Positions 1 through 6,249 of a stretch of DNA of 14,147 nt are shown one piece after another. The position numbers and the translations under genes were made by a program. The stretch's first letter is position 1. Every line of letters begins with the position of its first letter. Under the pieces are notes generated by a model. The model was given only the letters and a program-made list of their open reading frames with translations. It made no database searches and was not told the DNA's origin. The stretch is from positions 1 to 14,147 of the forward strand of contig PWWY01000145.1 in assembly GCA_003561325.1 (NCBI GenBank), written 5' to 3'. Source of the DNA: Syntrophomonadaceae bacterium (GTDB lineage Bacteria; Bacillota; Dethiobacteria; DTU022; UBA8154).

Positions 1-304
1 AATTCATGGCACGATGATCTTCGATGAAATCAAAGGTTAATGGACTCCTGATAATCAAGCGAACCCTGTTTACAGGGTCTTCCCCTTCATAGCGAACCCG
101 TCCGTATACATCCATTTTCACAACCGTTTCCGGATCTTCTCCCTCAATTTCGATATTGATCTGTCGCTCTTCCACGATCCAGATTTTTTGCCAATAGAGG
201 TCGGGTCGCATTTCTGCCACGACTTCTTGTTCTTCTACCGCAGCACAACCGGTTACCAGGGTCATGAAACAAAGAACCATGGCGAGCAGAATCAATTTCT
301 TCAT
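1..304 (-). CDS. Putative lipoprotein, N-terminal part only
   Basis: The frame opens with an ATG at 304 and runs off the left edge after 101 codons, so the C-terminus is not visible. Residues 1-20 form a type II signal peptide: a Lys-Lys N-terminus, a hydrophobic core, and the lipobox L-V-T-G-C with Cys20 as the predicted lipidated residue. The mature part starts with an acidic, Glu-rich stretch. It then alternates charged and beta-prone residues (for example around INIEIEGE and VVKMDVYGRVRYEGED), suggesting a beta-rich extracytoplasmic domain anchored to the outer face of the membrane. An AGGAG site lies 11 bases upstream of the ATG. A TTG directly before the ATG, in frame, would be better spaced and could be the real start. 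I do not recognise the family and assign no function. It lies downstream of the PcrB-like gene on the same strand, but a GC hairpin between them may separate the transcripts. Confidence 0.72.
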   Translation of the reverse strand, partial: MKKLILLAMVLCFMTLVTGCAAVEEQEVVAEMRPDLYWQKIWIVEERQINIEIEGEDPETVVKMDVYGRVRYEGEDPVNRVRLIIRSPLTFDFIEDHRAMN

Positions 305-375
305 CAACTGCCGGTCTCCTCTCTCTGCAGGAATGATGATCCGTTTGATTAAGACCCGTACGGCTAAAATGATAT

Positions 376-399
376 CCCGGCCCCTCCTGGCGGGCCGGG
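376..399 (-). terminator. GC-rich hairpin after the PcrB-like gene, possible weak terminator
   Basis: A perfect 8-bp stem (CCCGGCCC at 376-383 against GGGCCGGG at 392-399) encloses an 8-base loop. It starts 53 bases downstream of the stop codon of the prenylglyceryl-phosphate synthase homologue. On the minus strand the stem is followed by ATATCATTTT, a poor and displaced U-tract, so termination would be partial at best. It may instead protect the 3' end of the upstream message. Confidence 0.4.
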
Positions 400-452
400 G
401 TTTAAGCGGTCTATCGGGCAAGCCCATCAATGCCGCGTGCTGGCCTGCATCG

Positions 453-1187
453 CTAGTCTTTCAAGGCACTCAAGATGGAGCGCAGACGTTCCCGGTAGCC
501 TGCATTTTCGATGATGGTTCCCGTAACCACCACATCGGCTCCAGCCTGCCTCACCCGCCGTGCATCAACCGCGGTGCGGATACCACCGCCCACGATCAGG
601 GGTACGGACAACTCTTTTTTAATCGCGCGGATCATGCCGGCCGGTATGGGCTGCGCAGCGCTTGTACCCGCTTCCAGGTAAATATACTGCATCCCGAAAA
701 GCTCAGCAGCAACAGCAAAACTGGAGGCTTGCCAGTAGTTATCTCGCGTGATCATATTCACATCTTTTGCATCACCGATTTTCATGCCCGGTTCAATCAT
801 CAGGTAACCGACGGGGATGGTTTCAATTTCCATGCGCTTGAGGATAACCGAGGCCTGGGATTGGCCGCCACAGACGAAGCGGGCGTTGTTGCAATTAAGA
901 AAGCAGGGGAAAAACACGGCGTCAAAAGAGAAACAGAGTGCCTCCGCCCCGGATGGCGTATAAACAACCGGAATGGTGGATTTATCCTTGATCACCCGGG
1001 CAGTCTCCAGAAGGTTCGTCTGTGAGAGTCCAGACAAGCCCACGACCAGGATCAGGTCGCTGCCAACTTCCTGGGCTGTTTGGGCCAGGCGACCTGCAGC
1101 TTCTGCAGATTGCTTTAAGGGATCCACCAGGGTAATATGGACGGTTCCGAGTTTCAGCTTGTCCGTTAAGTACTGCGCCACGCTCAT
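453..1187 (-). CDS. PcrB/GGGPS-family prenylglyceryl-phosphate synthase homologue
   Basis: The family joins a polyprenyl diphosphate to sn-glycerol 1-phosphate on a TIM barrel (geranylgeranyl in archaea, heptaprenyl in Bacillus PcrB). Visible in this 244-residue protein are the first beta strand ending HITLVDP with the metal-binding-type Asp22, the segment FLNCNN at about 97-102 followed by a Gly-Gly-Gln, the YLMIEPGM motif at 128-135, YLEAGT at 170-175 and the phosphate-binding GGGIR at 200-204. Some motifs are divergent: DPLK in place of DPDK and GLSG in place of GGSG. Substrate chain length cannot be read from sequence. The open frame extends 22 codons upstream to a TTG, but that stretch is a promoter. 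The ATG at 1187 has GGAG nine bases upstream and fits the family N-terminus; the ATG at 1196 is second choice. The gene stands alone behind the ribosomal operon terminator. Confidence 0.85.
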   Translation of the reverse strand: MSVAQYLTDKLKLGTVHITLVDPLKQSAEAAGRLAQTAQEVGSDLILVVGLSGLSQTNLLETARVIKDKSTIPVVYTPSGAEALCFSFDAVFFPCFLNCNNARFVCGGQSQASVILKRMEIETIPVGYLMIEPGMKIGDAKDVNMITRDNYWQASSFAVAAELFGMQYIYLEAGTSAAQPIPAGMIRAIKKELSVPLIVGGGIRTAVDARRVRQAGADVVVTGTIIENAGYRERLRSILSALKD

Positions 1188-1224
1188 TTTATCCATCTCC
1201 GGGTTAATAATTCCTTTTTTATTT

Positions 1225-1253
1225 ATTATAATAGAATTCTTCGGGTTTGACAA
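1225..1253 (-). promoter_or_regulatory. Sigma-A-type promoter for the PcrB-like gene
   Basis: On the minus strand TTGTCA (1253-1248) is followed by a 17-base spacer and a perfect TATAAT (1230-1225). The -10 box ends 37 bases before the preferred ATG at 1187. It lies just past the ribosomal operon terminator, so the PcrB-like gene can be expressed independently. The stretch 1254-1336, between this promoter and the terminator, holds nothing I recognise. Confidence 0.8.
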
Positions 1254-1336
1254 CTACTAAGATTTGGCAAAACGCCCCTTGATAACCGCATTCTTGAGCA
1301 AATTTCACGGCTCCGTTTCCGTTTCCAGGTACATGC

Positions 1337-1368
1337 AAAAAAAGCTGACCAGGCTATCCTGCCAGCTT
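1337..1368 (-). terminator. Intrinsic terminator of the rplM-rpsI transcript
   Basis: On the minus strand AAGCTG pairs with CAGCTT and, after a 2x1 internal loop, CAGG pairs with CCTG around an ATAG loop. The stem runs straight into seven consecutive T residues (the A-run at 1337-1343 on the plus strand). It lies about 100 bases after the rpsI stop and marks the end of the whole ribosomal gene run. The sequence at 1369-1470, between it and rpsI, shows no gene. Confidence 0.88.
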
Positions 1369-1470
1369 CAATCGCAATCATCAATCATTTAACCTGCAGA
1401 CCAGAATTGTTAACTGTATACCCCGCAATGATGCGTCCACAATGTGTATCTCAACCACCGCGGGTAAAGA

Positions 1471-1863
1471 CTACCTCTTGGAGAATTGGGGTGCACGTCG
1501 CGCTTTTTTCAAACCGTACTTCTTCCGCTCTGTCATGCGCGAATCCCGGGTCAGCAGCCCTGCTTTTTTCAGGCCCGGGCGATATTCGCCTTCCGCCAAC
1601 TGCAGCGCCCGCGCAATACCATGCCGAATGGCGCCGGCCTGGCCGCTGACACCACCGCCTTCAACCTTGGCGATCACATCAAATTTACCCCTCGTGTCGG
1701 TGAGTTCCAGGGGCCGCCGCAAGTCGACCTTCAGGGTTTCCAGTCCAAAATAATCGTCGATATCCTTGTTGTTAATGGTAATTTTACCTTCGCCGGGGAT
1801 CAAGCGGACCCGGGCAATGGATTTTTTTCGTCTTCCCGTGCCAAAAAACTGTACCTGAGCCAA
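1471..1863 (-). CDS. rpsI: 30S ribosomal protein S9
   Basis: S9 binds 16S rRNA in the head of the small subunit, and its basic C-terminal tail reaches the P-site tRNA. The 130-residue product has the usual length. It shows the family N-terminus FFGTGRRKKSIARVRL, the glycine-rich VEGGGVSGQAGAIRHGIARAL segment (about 67-87, split by SGQ), and ends in the diagnostic KKARRAPQFSKR tail, whose final Lys-Arg contacts tRNA. The start is TTG, supported by AAAGGAGG a few bases upstream (plus-strand 1870-1877). It follows rplM after a 51-base gap, the standard rplM-rpsI pair, and is the last gene before the intrinsic terminator at 1337-1368. Confidence 0.98.
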   Translation of the reverse strand: MAQVQFFGTGRRKKSIARVRLIPGEGKITINNKDIDDYFGLETLKVDLRRPLELTDTRGKFDVIAKVEGGGVSGQAGAIRHGIARALQLAEGEYRPGLKKAGLLTRDSRMTERKKYGLKKARRAPQFSKR

Positions 1864-1914
1864 GCTGTTTCCTCCTTTCCTTTACTTCTCTTGAAAATCC
1901 ATGGATTACCGCTC

Positions 1915-2376
1915 CTACTCGGCTTTCTCGGAAACTCTTTTAGGGTTGAACACCCGGGTTTCAGGTTTTTGAGCCTGATGAGGGTGTTCCGGGCCTGCGT
2001 AGATTTTGATCTTTTTCAGCATGGCCCTGCCAAGACGGTTGGAGGGAAGCATCCTGCGGACCGCTAGGTGAATCACGCGTTCCGGGTACCTGGCCATCAT
2101 TTCTTCGAAAGGAATGCCCTTGATCCCGCCGGGATAACCAGAATGGCGGTAATAAACCTTCTGTTGTGCTTTCTTTCCGGTCAGCATCACTTTATCCGCG
2201 TTCACAACCACAATATAATCTCCGGTGTCTACGTGGGGCGTGTATGTTGCTTTATGCTTACCTCGCAGCAGGCGAGCAATTTCGCTGGCCAGCCTTCCCA
2301 GCGGTTGCCCCGCCGCGTCAATCACGTACCATTTACGTTCAATGTCTTTTTCTTTCGCCATGTATGTTGTGCGCAT
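1915..2376 (-). CDS. rplM: 50S ribosomal protein L13
   Basis: L13 is an early-assembling 23S rRNA-binding protein. The 153-residue sequence carries the family blocks ERKWYVIDAAGQPLGRLAS near the N-terminus, LLRGKHKATYTPHVDTGDYI at about 36-55, VYYRHSGYPGG, and GPEHPHQAQKP near the end. The first five residues before the second Met resemble the Bacillus N-terminus (MRTTPMA), so the ATG at 2376 is kept. Residues after QKPE form a basic tail roughly eight residues longer than in B. subtilis. There is no good Shine-Dalgarno site just before the ATG; the nearest strong one, AAAGGAGGTG, lies 65 bases upstream beyond a hairpin. L13 synthesis is therefore probably controlled through the leader, by folding or by coupling to a short upstream ORF. 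It is co-transcribed with rpsI. Confidence 0.97.
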   Translation of the reverse strand: MRTTYMAKEKDIERKWYVIDAAGQPLGRLASEIARLLRGKHKATYTPHVDTGDYIVVVNADKVMLTGKKAQQKVYYRHSGYPGGIKGIPFEEMMARYPERVIHLAVRRMLPSNRLGRAMLKKIKIYAGPEHPHQAQKPETRVFNPKRVSEKAE

Positions 2377-2380
2377 GATC

Positions 2381-2428
2381 TTAAGGCCTGCTAGCTCCCG
2401 GGCATGAACTCTCCCGGGTTAGCATCAT
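2381..2428 (-). CDS. Short upstream ORF (15 codons) abutting rplM, speculative
   Basis: An ATG-ATG pair at 2428-2423 opens a 15-codon frame that stops with TAA at 2383-2381, only four bases before the rplM ATG. It follows the strong AAAGGAGGTG site (2451-2442) at a long spacing of about 15 bases, which a small TGCAA/TTGCA hairpin could shorten. The peptide (MMLTRESSCPGASRP) resembles nothing I know. Its value, if real, would be to deliver ribosomes to rplM by termination-reinitiation. Coding is not proven. Confidence 0.3.
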   Translation of the reverse strand: MMLTRESSCPGASRP

Positions 2429-2521
2429 TGCAAGCTTTGCACACCTCCTTTCTGACTTGAATCACGATATCTTCATCTCCCTGCATCTCCGGGGGTATTG
2501 TCAGATTTGGATACCACAGGG
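2390..2521 (-). ncRNA. Structured rplM-rpsI 5' leader, candidate L13 autoregulatory leader
   Basis: Between the promoter and rplM the RNA can form nested stems. CCCUG (2521-2517) pairs with CAGGG (2483-2479), enclosing GGUAU (2515-2511) paired with AUACC (2498-2494). Then come the AAAGGAGGTG site, a small UGCAA/UUGCA hairpin, and a strong hairpin (2423-2390) with GCUA/UAGC outer and CCCGGG/CCCGGG inner stems around a 10-base loop. A ribosomal-protein leader called the L13 leader is known upstream of rplM in Firmicutes. I cannot tell from sequence alone whether this is that family or an independent structure. Confidence 0.5.
2391..2486 (-). CDS. Alternative 31-codon leader ORF upstream of rplM, speculative
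   Basis: In another frame an ATG at 2486 opens 31 codons ending in TAG at 2393-2391. The peptide is acidic at first and contains a Cys-Lys-Ala-Cys motif near residues 16-19. GGAG directly abuts the ATG, which is too close for normal initiation; an internal GTG overlaps the strong AAAGGAGGTG site. An open stretch of this size can arise by chance, and it overlaps the structured leader, so I treat it as a weak candidate. Confidence 0.15.
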   Translation of the reverse strand: MQGDEDIVIQVRKEVCKACNDANPGEFMPGS

Positions 2522-2524
2522 AAT

Positions 2525-2553
2525 ATTTTAAACCATTCAGGGAACAACGTCAA
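2525..2553 (-). promoter_or_regulatory. Sigma-A-type promoter for rplM-rpsI
   Basis: On the minus strand TTGACG (2553-2548) and TAAAAT (2530-2525) are separated by exactly 17 bases; each box differs from consensus at one position. It begins 18 bases after the truA stop and would give a leader of about 140 bases before rplM. The pair rplM-rpsI can therefore be transcribed independently of the upstream ecf-truA genes. Confidence 0.78.
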
Positions 2554-2571
2554 GAAGGCCCCTTGTTTGAT

Positions 2572-3339
2572 TCAATAAAAAACTTCTTCCAGGCAAAGTC
2601 CCCAGGCAGGAGCAGTTACGCCGGCTTTTTTCCGGTCCCTGCTTCGCATAATTTCCAGCACATCCCCTGACCCTTTGCAGGCCCGCCCGACATCCACCAG
2701 GGTGCCGACAATGTTGCGGACCATTTTATAGAGAAACCCGCTTCCTTCCAGGGAAAAGTGGATAAGCTGGCCCTCTCGCCTGATTGAAACCTCTTGAAGG
2801 CGCCGTACCGTGGTTTCAACACAGCCACCGGCTGCCTGAAACCCTTTGAAGTCGTGTTCCCCTACCAGGAGAGCCGCTGCTGATCGCATTGCTTCCAGAT
2901 CGAGGTGGCCAGGGAGGTGCCAGGCGTAACGCCTCCAGAAGACATCGGGAAATTTCCCGTTATCGACGGTATAGCGATAGTGTTTCCCCAGGGCATTTTT
3001 CCGCGCATCGAACGAGTCCTTTTCCAGGCAGGAACCGGTGACGACAATGTCTTTAGGCAATAAGCCATTTAAAGCATAGGGCAGACGCTCGACAGGGATG
3101 CGCGGGGATGCAAAATAATGAATGACCTGACCTCGGGCATGGGCACCAGCATCCGTTCTGCCGGCAGCAGTCACCCGGATGGGTTGACCAAAGAGTTTTT
3201 CCAGGCATGTTTCCAGCACTTCCTGGATGGTCAAAGCGTTTTCCTGGATTTGAAAACCGCTGTACGCTGTGCCCTCGTAGGAAAGCGTCAGGCAGTAGTT
3301 TACCAGCTCCGACATGCTGGTGTATTTAGAACAAAGCAT
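2572..3339 (-). CDS. truA: tRNA pseudouridine synthase A (positions 38-40)
   Basis: TruA converts uridines 38-40 of the tRNA anticodon arm to pseudouridine in the cytoplasm. The 255-residue product shows the N-terminal LTLSYEGTAYSGFQIQ block (18-33) and the catalytic motif AAGRTDAGAHARGQVIHY with the nucleophile Asp63; the usual GVHA is GAHA here. Also visible are NALGKHYRYT, AAALLVGEHDFKGF and the C-terminal GSGFLYKMVRNIVGTL block. The frame stays open upstream to 3399, but that overlaps ecfT by 58 bases. The ATG at 3339 is two bases after the ecfT stop and has AGGTG eight bases upstream, so I chose it; the ATG at 3315 has no ribosome-binding site. Linkage to ecfT is the usual Firmicutes order, and the arrangement implies translational coupling. 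Confidence 0.96.
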   Translation of the reverse strand: MLCSKYTSMSELVNYCLTLSYEGTAYSGFQIQENALTIQEVLETCLEKLFGQPIRVTAAGRTDAGAHARGQVIHYFASPRIPVERLPYALNGLLPKDIVVTGSCLEKDSFDARKNALGKHYRYTVDNGKFPDVFWRRYAWHLPGHLDLEAMRSAAALLVGEHDFKGFQAAGGCVETTVRRLQEVSIRREGQLIHFSLEGSGFLYKMVRNIVGTLVDVGRACKGSGDVLEIMRSRDRKKAGVTAPAWGLCLEEVFY

Positions 3340-3341
3340 TT

Positions 3342-4136
3342 TTACACACCTGTCACAATGATAAACACCAGGATTGCCGTTACCGTTGTGAGTCCACAAT
3401 AATCCAGTGGGCGAGTTTGAAGCTCTCGCAAACGAGTACGGCCTTGCCCCCCCCGATAACAGCGAGCTTCCATGGCTACTGCCAGTTCATCCGCCCTGCG
3501 AAAAGCGCTGACAAATAAGGGTACTAACAAGGGAACCATGTTTCTGGCACGGCGAAAGATATTGCCCGTTTCAAAATCTGCTCCCCGGGCCATCTGCGCT
3601 TTGCGTATTTTTTCCCCCTCTTCCATCAAGGTCGGAATAAAGCGCAGCGCAATGGTCATCATCATGGCAATTTCATGCCCGGGCACACCAATACGACGAA
3701 ATGGACGCAGTAAATATTCGATGCCATCAGCAAATGCGATGGGGGAGGTGGTCAGGGTAATCATCACGGTTGTTGTAACCAGCAGCATCAGCCTCAAGGT
3801 CATAAAAGAGCCCAGGTAGATTCCTGCTTCTTCCACGGTCAGCGGTCCCCAGCGGATATAAACCTGGCCACCCTTGGTAAACAGAAAATGCAAGACCAGT
3901 GTGATCAAGACAATAAAAAAAACAGGGCGCAGACCGCGAAAAAAATACTGCCAGGGAAGTCGAGTGGACAGGAAAACAAGGAAAACAAAGGAACCAAACA
4001 GGACGAAACCCAGAAACGTTTCAATCACAAAAAGCGCTGTAATGAGAATCAAAAGGCTCACCAGTTTGACACGGGGATCCATGCGGTGCAAAAGAGAATC
4101 ACCCGGCAGGTAATGTCCGAGAGTTAAACTTCTCAT
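3342..4136 (-). CDS. ecfT: ECF transporter transmembrane subunit EcfT
   Basis: EcfT is the membrane scaffold linking the two EcfA ATPases to interchangeable substrate-binding S subunits for vitamins and metals. The 264-residue protein begins with the family signature around GHYLPGDSLLHRMDPRVKL. It has hydrophobic membrane segments at roughly 24-58, 70-88, 108-130 and near the C-terminus (about 246-263). The two cytoplasmic coupling-helix motifs that dock on the ATPases are visible as ARG at 183-185 and an ARC variant at 224-226. It starts with an ATG five bases after the ecfA2 stop, with AAGGAG upstream, and runs into truA. No S subunit gene lies in the window, as expected for a shared (group II) energy module. 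Confidence 0.95.
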   Translation of the reverse strand: MRSLTLGHYLPGDSLLHRMDPRVKLVSLLILITALFVIETFLGFVLFGSFVFLVFLSTRLPWQYFFRGLRPVFFIVLITLVLHFLFTKGGQVYIRWGPLTVEEAGIYLGSFMTLRLMLLVTTTVMITLTTSPIAFADGIEYLLRPFRRIGVPGHEIAMMMTIALRFIPTLMEEGEKIRKAQMARGADFETGNIFRRARNMVPLLVPLFVSAFRRADELAVAMEARCYRGGQGRTRLRELQTRPLDYCGLTTVTAILVFIIVTGV

Positions 4137-4141
4137 GGATT

Positions 4142-5002
4142 TTACCCGACTCCTTCCCTGTAGGAGCGCATGATCTCTCGGCAGGCATCTTCCACAGAAA
4201 AAATATCCGTGCGAATCATCTTGCCCTTCCGGTGAATTTTTTGCATCAGGTCGGTTACGACAGGTATGCCCAGGCCGATCGCTTCCAGGGTTTCTTTCGA
4301 CTGAAATATTTCCGCCGGTCGGCCCTGCAGGACAAGCTTACCTGCCGCGAAGACAAATAGCCTTTCGGCAAGCAGGGCGATGTCTTCCATGTTGTGCGTG
4401 ACAAAAATAATGGTTGCCTTCTCTTCTCGATGGAGTCTCTTGACCCGGGCCAAGAAATGCTTTCGACTGACCGGGTCCATGCCTGCTGTCGGTTCGTCCA
4501 AAATAATTGCCTCCGGATACATGGACAGGATGCCTGCCATGGCAACCCTTCTCTTCTCTCCACCGCTCAAGCTGAAGGGAGAGCGCTTACAATAGGTGAG
4601 ATAATCCAGTTCCACCCATTCCAGTCCATAACGAACCCGTTCCTCCAGCTCTTTGCCTTGCACACCCATGTTGCGCGGGCCGAAAGCCACATCTTTAAAA
4701 ACCGTCTCTTCAAAGAGCTGGTGTTCGGGGTACTGAAAAAGCAGGGCAATACGGGAGCGCAGCTTTCTCAGGTCCGTTTTGCTGGACCATAAATTTCTGC
4801 CTTCAATCCATATTTCTCCTGATGTGGGTTTAAGCAACCCATTTAAATGCTGCACCAGGGTGGATTTCCCCGAGCCGGTTTCTCCAATCACACCGATAAA
4901 TTCCCCACGCTCGATGCCCAGGCTAACCTCTGTTAACGCGTTAACCTGGAAAGGAGTTCCCGGCATGTAGACATGAGAAAGGTTTTTCACTTCGATGAAC
5001 AT
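4142..5002 (-). CDS. ecfA2: ECF transporter ATP-binding subunit EcfA2
   Basis: This is the second ABC ATPase of the energy-coupling factor module, working as a heterodimer with EcfA1 on the cytoplasmic face of EcfT. The 286 residues contain Walker A GETGSGKST (40-48), Q-loop Gln90, the signature LSGGEKRR (145-152, Glu in place of the usual Gln), Walker B AIILDEP (165-171) with catalytic Glu170, and the switch His203. The EcfA-specific C-terminal extension follows. The N-terminus MFIEVKNLSHVY matches EcfA2 proteins. The ATG at 5002 lies inside the 3' end of ecfA1 (16-base overlap) with only a GGTGAG-like site before it, implying coupled translation of the two ATPases in equal amounts. Confidence 0.96.
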   Translation of the reverse strand: MFIEVKNLSHVYMPGTPFQVNALTEVSLGIERGEFIGVIGETGSGKSTLVQHLNGLLKPTSGEIWIEGRNLWSSKTDLRKLRSRIALLFQYPEHQLFEETVFKDVAFGPRNMGVQGKELEERVRYGLEWVELDYLTYCKRSPFSLSGGEKRRVAMAGILSMYPEAIILDEPTAGMDPVSRKHFLARVKRLHREEKATIIFVTHNMEDIALLAERLFVFAAGKLVLQGRPAEIFQSKETLEAIGLGIPVVTDLMQKIHRKGKMIRTDIFSVEDACREIMRSYREGVG

Positions 5003-5829
5003 AAGTAGCTCACCAGGTCATCAGCACCTAATACGTTCATGGGAATTGTTAAACCCTGGGCCCGCAGCATCTCGGCCAAGCGCGGTATCGGTGGAACTTC
5101 CAGCCCCAGGAGATGCAAATCTGTGCTGCCGTTAAAAATGGTTTCCGGTTTACCCATGGCGGCGATTTCTCCGCGGTTCATCACAATTACGCGGTCCGCT
5201 TGCAAAGCCTCTTCCATGAAGTGGGTAATATGCACAACCGTGATATTCTCCTGGCGGTTCATGGAGTGAATGGTATCCAGGACCTCTTTGCGCCCCCGGG
5301 GATCCAGCATCGCCGTGGGTTCATCCAGTACCAGGCAGCGGGGTCGCATCGCAATAACCCCGGCAATAGCCAGCCGCTGCTTCTGTCCACCGGATAGCAG
5401 GTGCGGGGCGTGTTCGGCATATGCACGCAATCCTACCCGGTCCAGGGCTTCCGTGATCCGCTTGAGAATCTCCGATGTTTCAATCCCCAGGTTTTCCAGC
5501 CCGAAAGCCACGTCTTCCTGCACTGTCGTGGCCACGATCTGGTTGTCGGGATTTTGAAAAACCATGCCCACCCGGCGTCTTATTTCCCAGCGATGCTCTT
5601 CCACCTTCGTGGCGTAACCATCGACCTTGACTTCTCCAGAAAGGGGAATGATCAACGCGTTCAACAGCCTGGCCAGGGTAGATTTTCCCGAACCGTTGGG
5701 CCCGATTAAAGCAATATATTCACCTTCTTCAACCTGTAAGGACAGGCCGTTAACCGCTCGTAATGATTGCTTGTCCTCCAGGATATAATCAAAGGTCACG
5801 TTTTTTAAATCCAGCAGTACACTGCGCAC
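4987..5829 (-). CDS. ecfA1: ECF transporter ATP-binding subunit EcfA1
   Basis: This is the first ABC ATPase of the vitamin-transport energy module. Counting from the preferred start (280 residues), Walker A is GPNGSGKST (43-51), Q-loop Gln92, signature LSGGQKQR (145-152), Walker B CLVLDEP (165-171) with Glu170, and switch His203. The stretch MVFQNPDNQIVATTVQEDVA is typical of EcfA1. The open frame begins four codons earlier at a GTG at 5841, but that codon abuts the only ribosome-binding sequence. The GTG at 5829 sits seven bases after AGGGGTGGG and is chosen. The gene follows rplQ across a hairpin at 5857-5902 that may attenuate transcription into the transporter genes, and overlaps ecfA2 at its end. 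Confidence 0.95.
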   Translation of the reverse strand: MRSVLLDLKNVTFDYILEDKQSLRAVNGLSLQVEEGEYIALIGPNGSGKSTLARLLNALIIPLSGEVKVDGYATKVEEHRWEIRRRVGMVFQNPDNQIVATTVQEDVAFGLENLGIETSEILKRITEALDRVGLRAYAEHAPHLLSGGQKQRLAIAGVIAMRPRCLVLDEPTAMLDPRGRKEVLDTIHSMNRQENITVVHITHFMEEALQADRVIVMNRGEIAAMGKPETIFNGSTDLHLLGLEVPPIPRLAEMLRAQGLTIPMNVLGADDLVSYLCSSK

Positions 5830-5856
5830 AAATGATCCCACCCCTAAAAATGCCAG

Positions 5857-5902
5857 AAAAAACCGATGTACACCGGTGGACTTCCCCGTTTATCGGCTTT
5901 TT
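5857..5902 (-). terminator. Terminator-like hairpin between rplQ and ecfA1
   Basis: On the minus strand AAAAAGCCGAT (5902-5892) pairs with ATCGGTTTTTT (5867-5857) through 11 positions including one G-U pair. The 3' arm ends in six T residues. The 24-base loop contains a palindromic CACCGGTG. It begins three bases after the rplQ stop codon. The A-T pairs at the base also make it a candidate bidirectional or partial terminator; read-through into ecfA1 is likely since no promoter is visible after it. Confidence 0.5.
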
Positions 5903-5905
5903 CCG

Positions 5906-6247
5906 CTACTTCACCAGTTCCAGGATAGCCATGGGAGCGCCATCCCCCTTGCGGGGAGATGCCTTGATCAAACGCGTATACCCGCCGTTTCGATCTTCAT
6001 AGCGTGGACCAATAATCTCAAACAGCTTGGTGACAGCGCTTTCATCAAGCATGTAGGATAGGGCCTGCCGGCGGGAGTGCAGGTTGCCCCTCTTGGCCAG
6101 AGTAATCATTTTTTCGGCTGCTCTTTGGACTTCCTTCGCTTTGGCCTCCGTGGTTCTAATGCGTTCGGCAATAAACAAGGAAGTCACCATATTTCGTAAT
6201 AGGGCCCTCCTGGGACCTTTTTTACGGGCAAGTTTGCGATAGCTCAT
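5906..6247 (-). CDS. rplQ: 50S ribosomal protein L17
   Basis: L17 sits near the polypeptide exit tunnel of the large subunit. The 113-residue length is normal for bacteria. The N-terminus MSYRKLARKKGPRRALLRN and the following VTSLFIAERIRTTEAKAKEV match the family closely, as do the central ALSYMLDE and the C-terminal NGGYTRLIKASPRKGDGAPM (about 87-106). The ATG at 6247 is the first start in frame and fits the family. However, no Shine-Dalgarno site lies within 12 bases of it; the strong GAAAGGGGGTG lies some 45 bases further upstream, with a short ORF between. Last gene of the alpha-operon order after rpoA. Confidence 0.97.
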   Translation of the reverse strand: MSYRKLARKKGPRRALLRNMVTSLFIAERIRTTEAKAKEVQRAAEKMITLAKRGNLHSRRQALSYMLDESAVTKLFEIIGPRYEDRNGGYTRLIKASPRKGDGAPMAILELVK

Positions 6248-6249
6248 GG

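Noticed and set aside
264..1025. 253-codon plus-strand frame
   Set aside because: It is antisense to the PcrB-like gene and the lipoprotein start, has no recognisable motifs, and the opposite strand clearly encodes conserved proteins.
1486..2067. 193-codon plus-strand frame over rpsI and rplM
   Set aside because: Shadow of two unmistakable ribosomal genes on the minus strand; no family similarity or ribosome-binding site of note.
3340..3399. Upstream extension of truA into ecfT
   Set aside because: The extra 20 residues overlap ecfT, do not match TruA, and a good start with AGGTG lies just after the ecfT stop.
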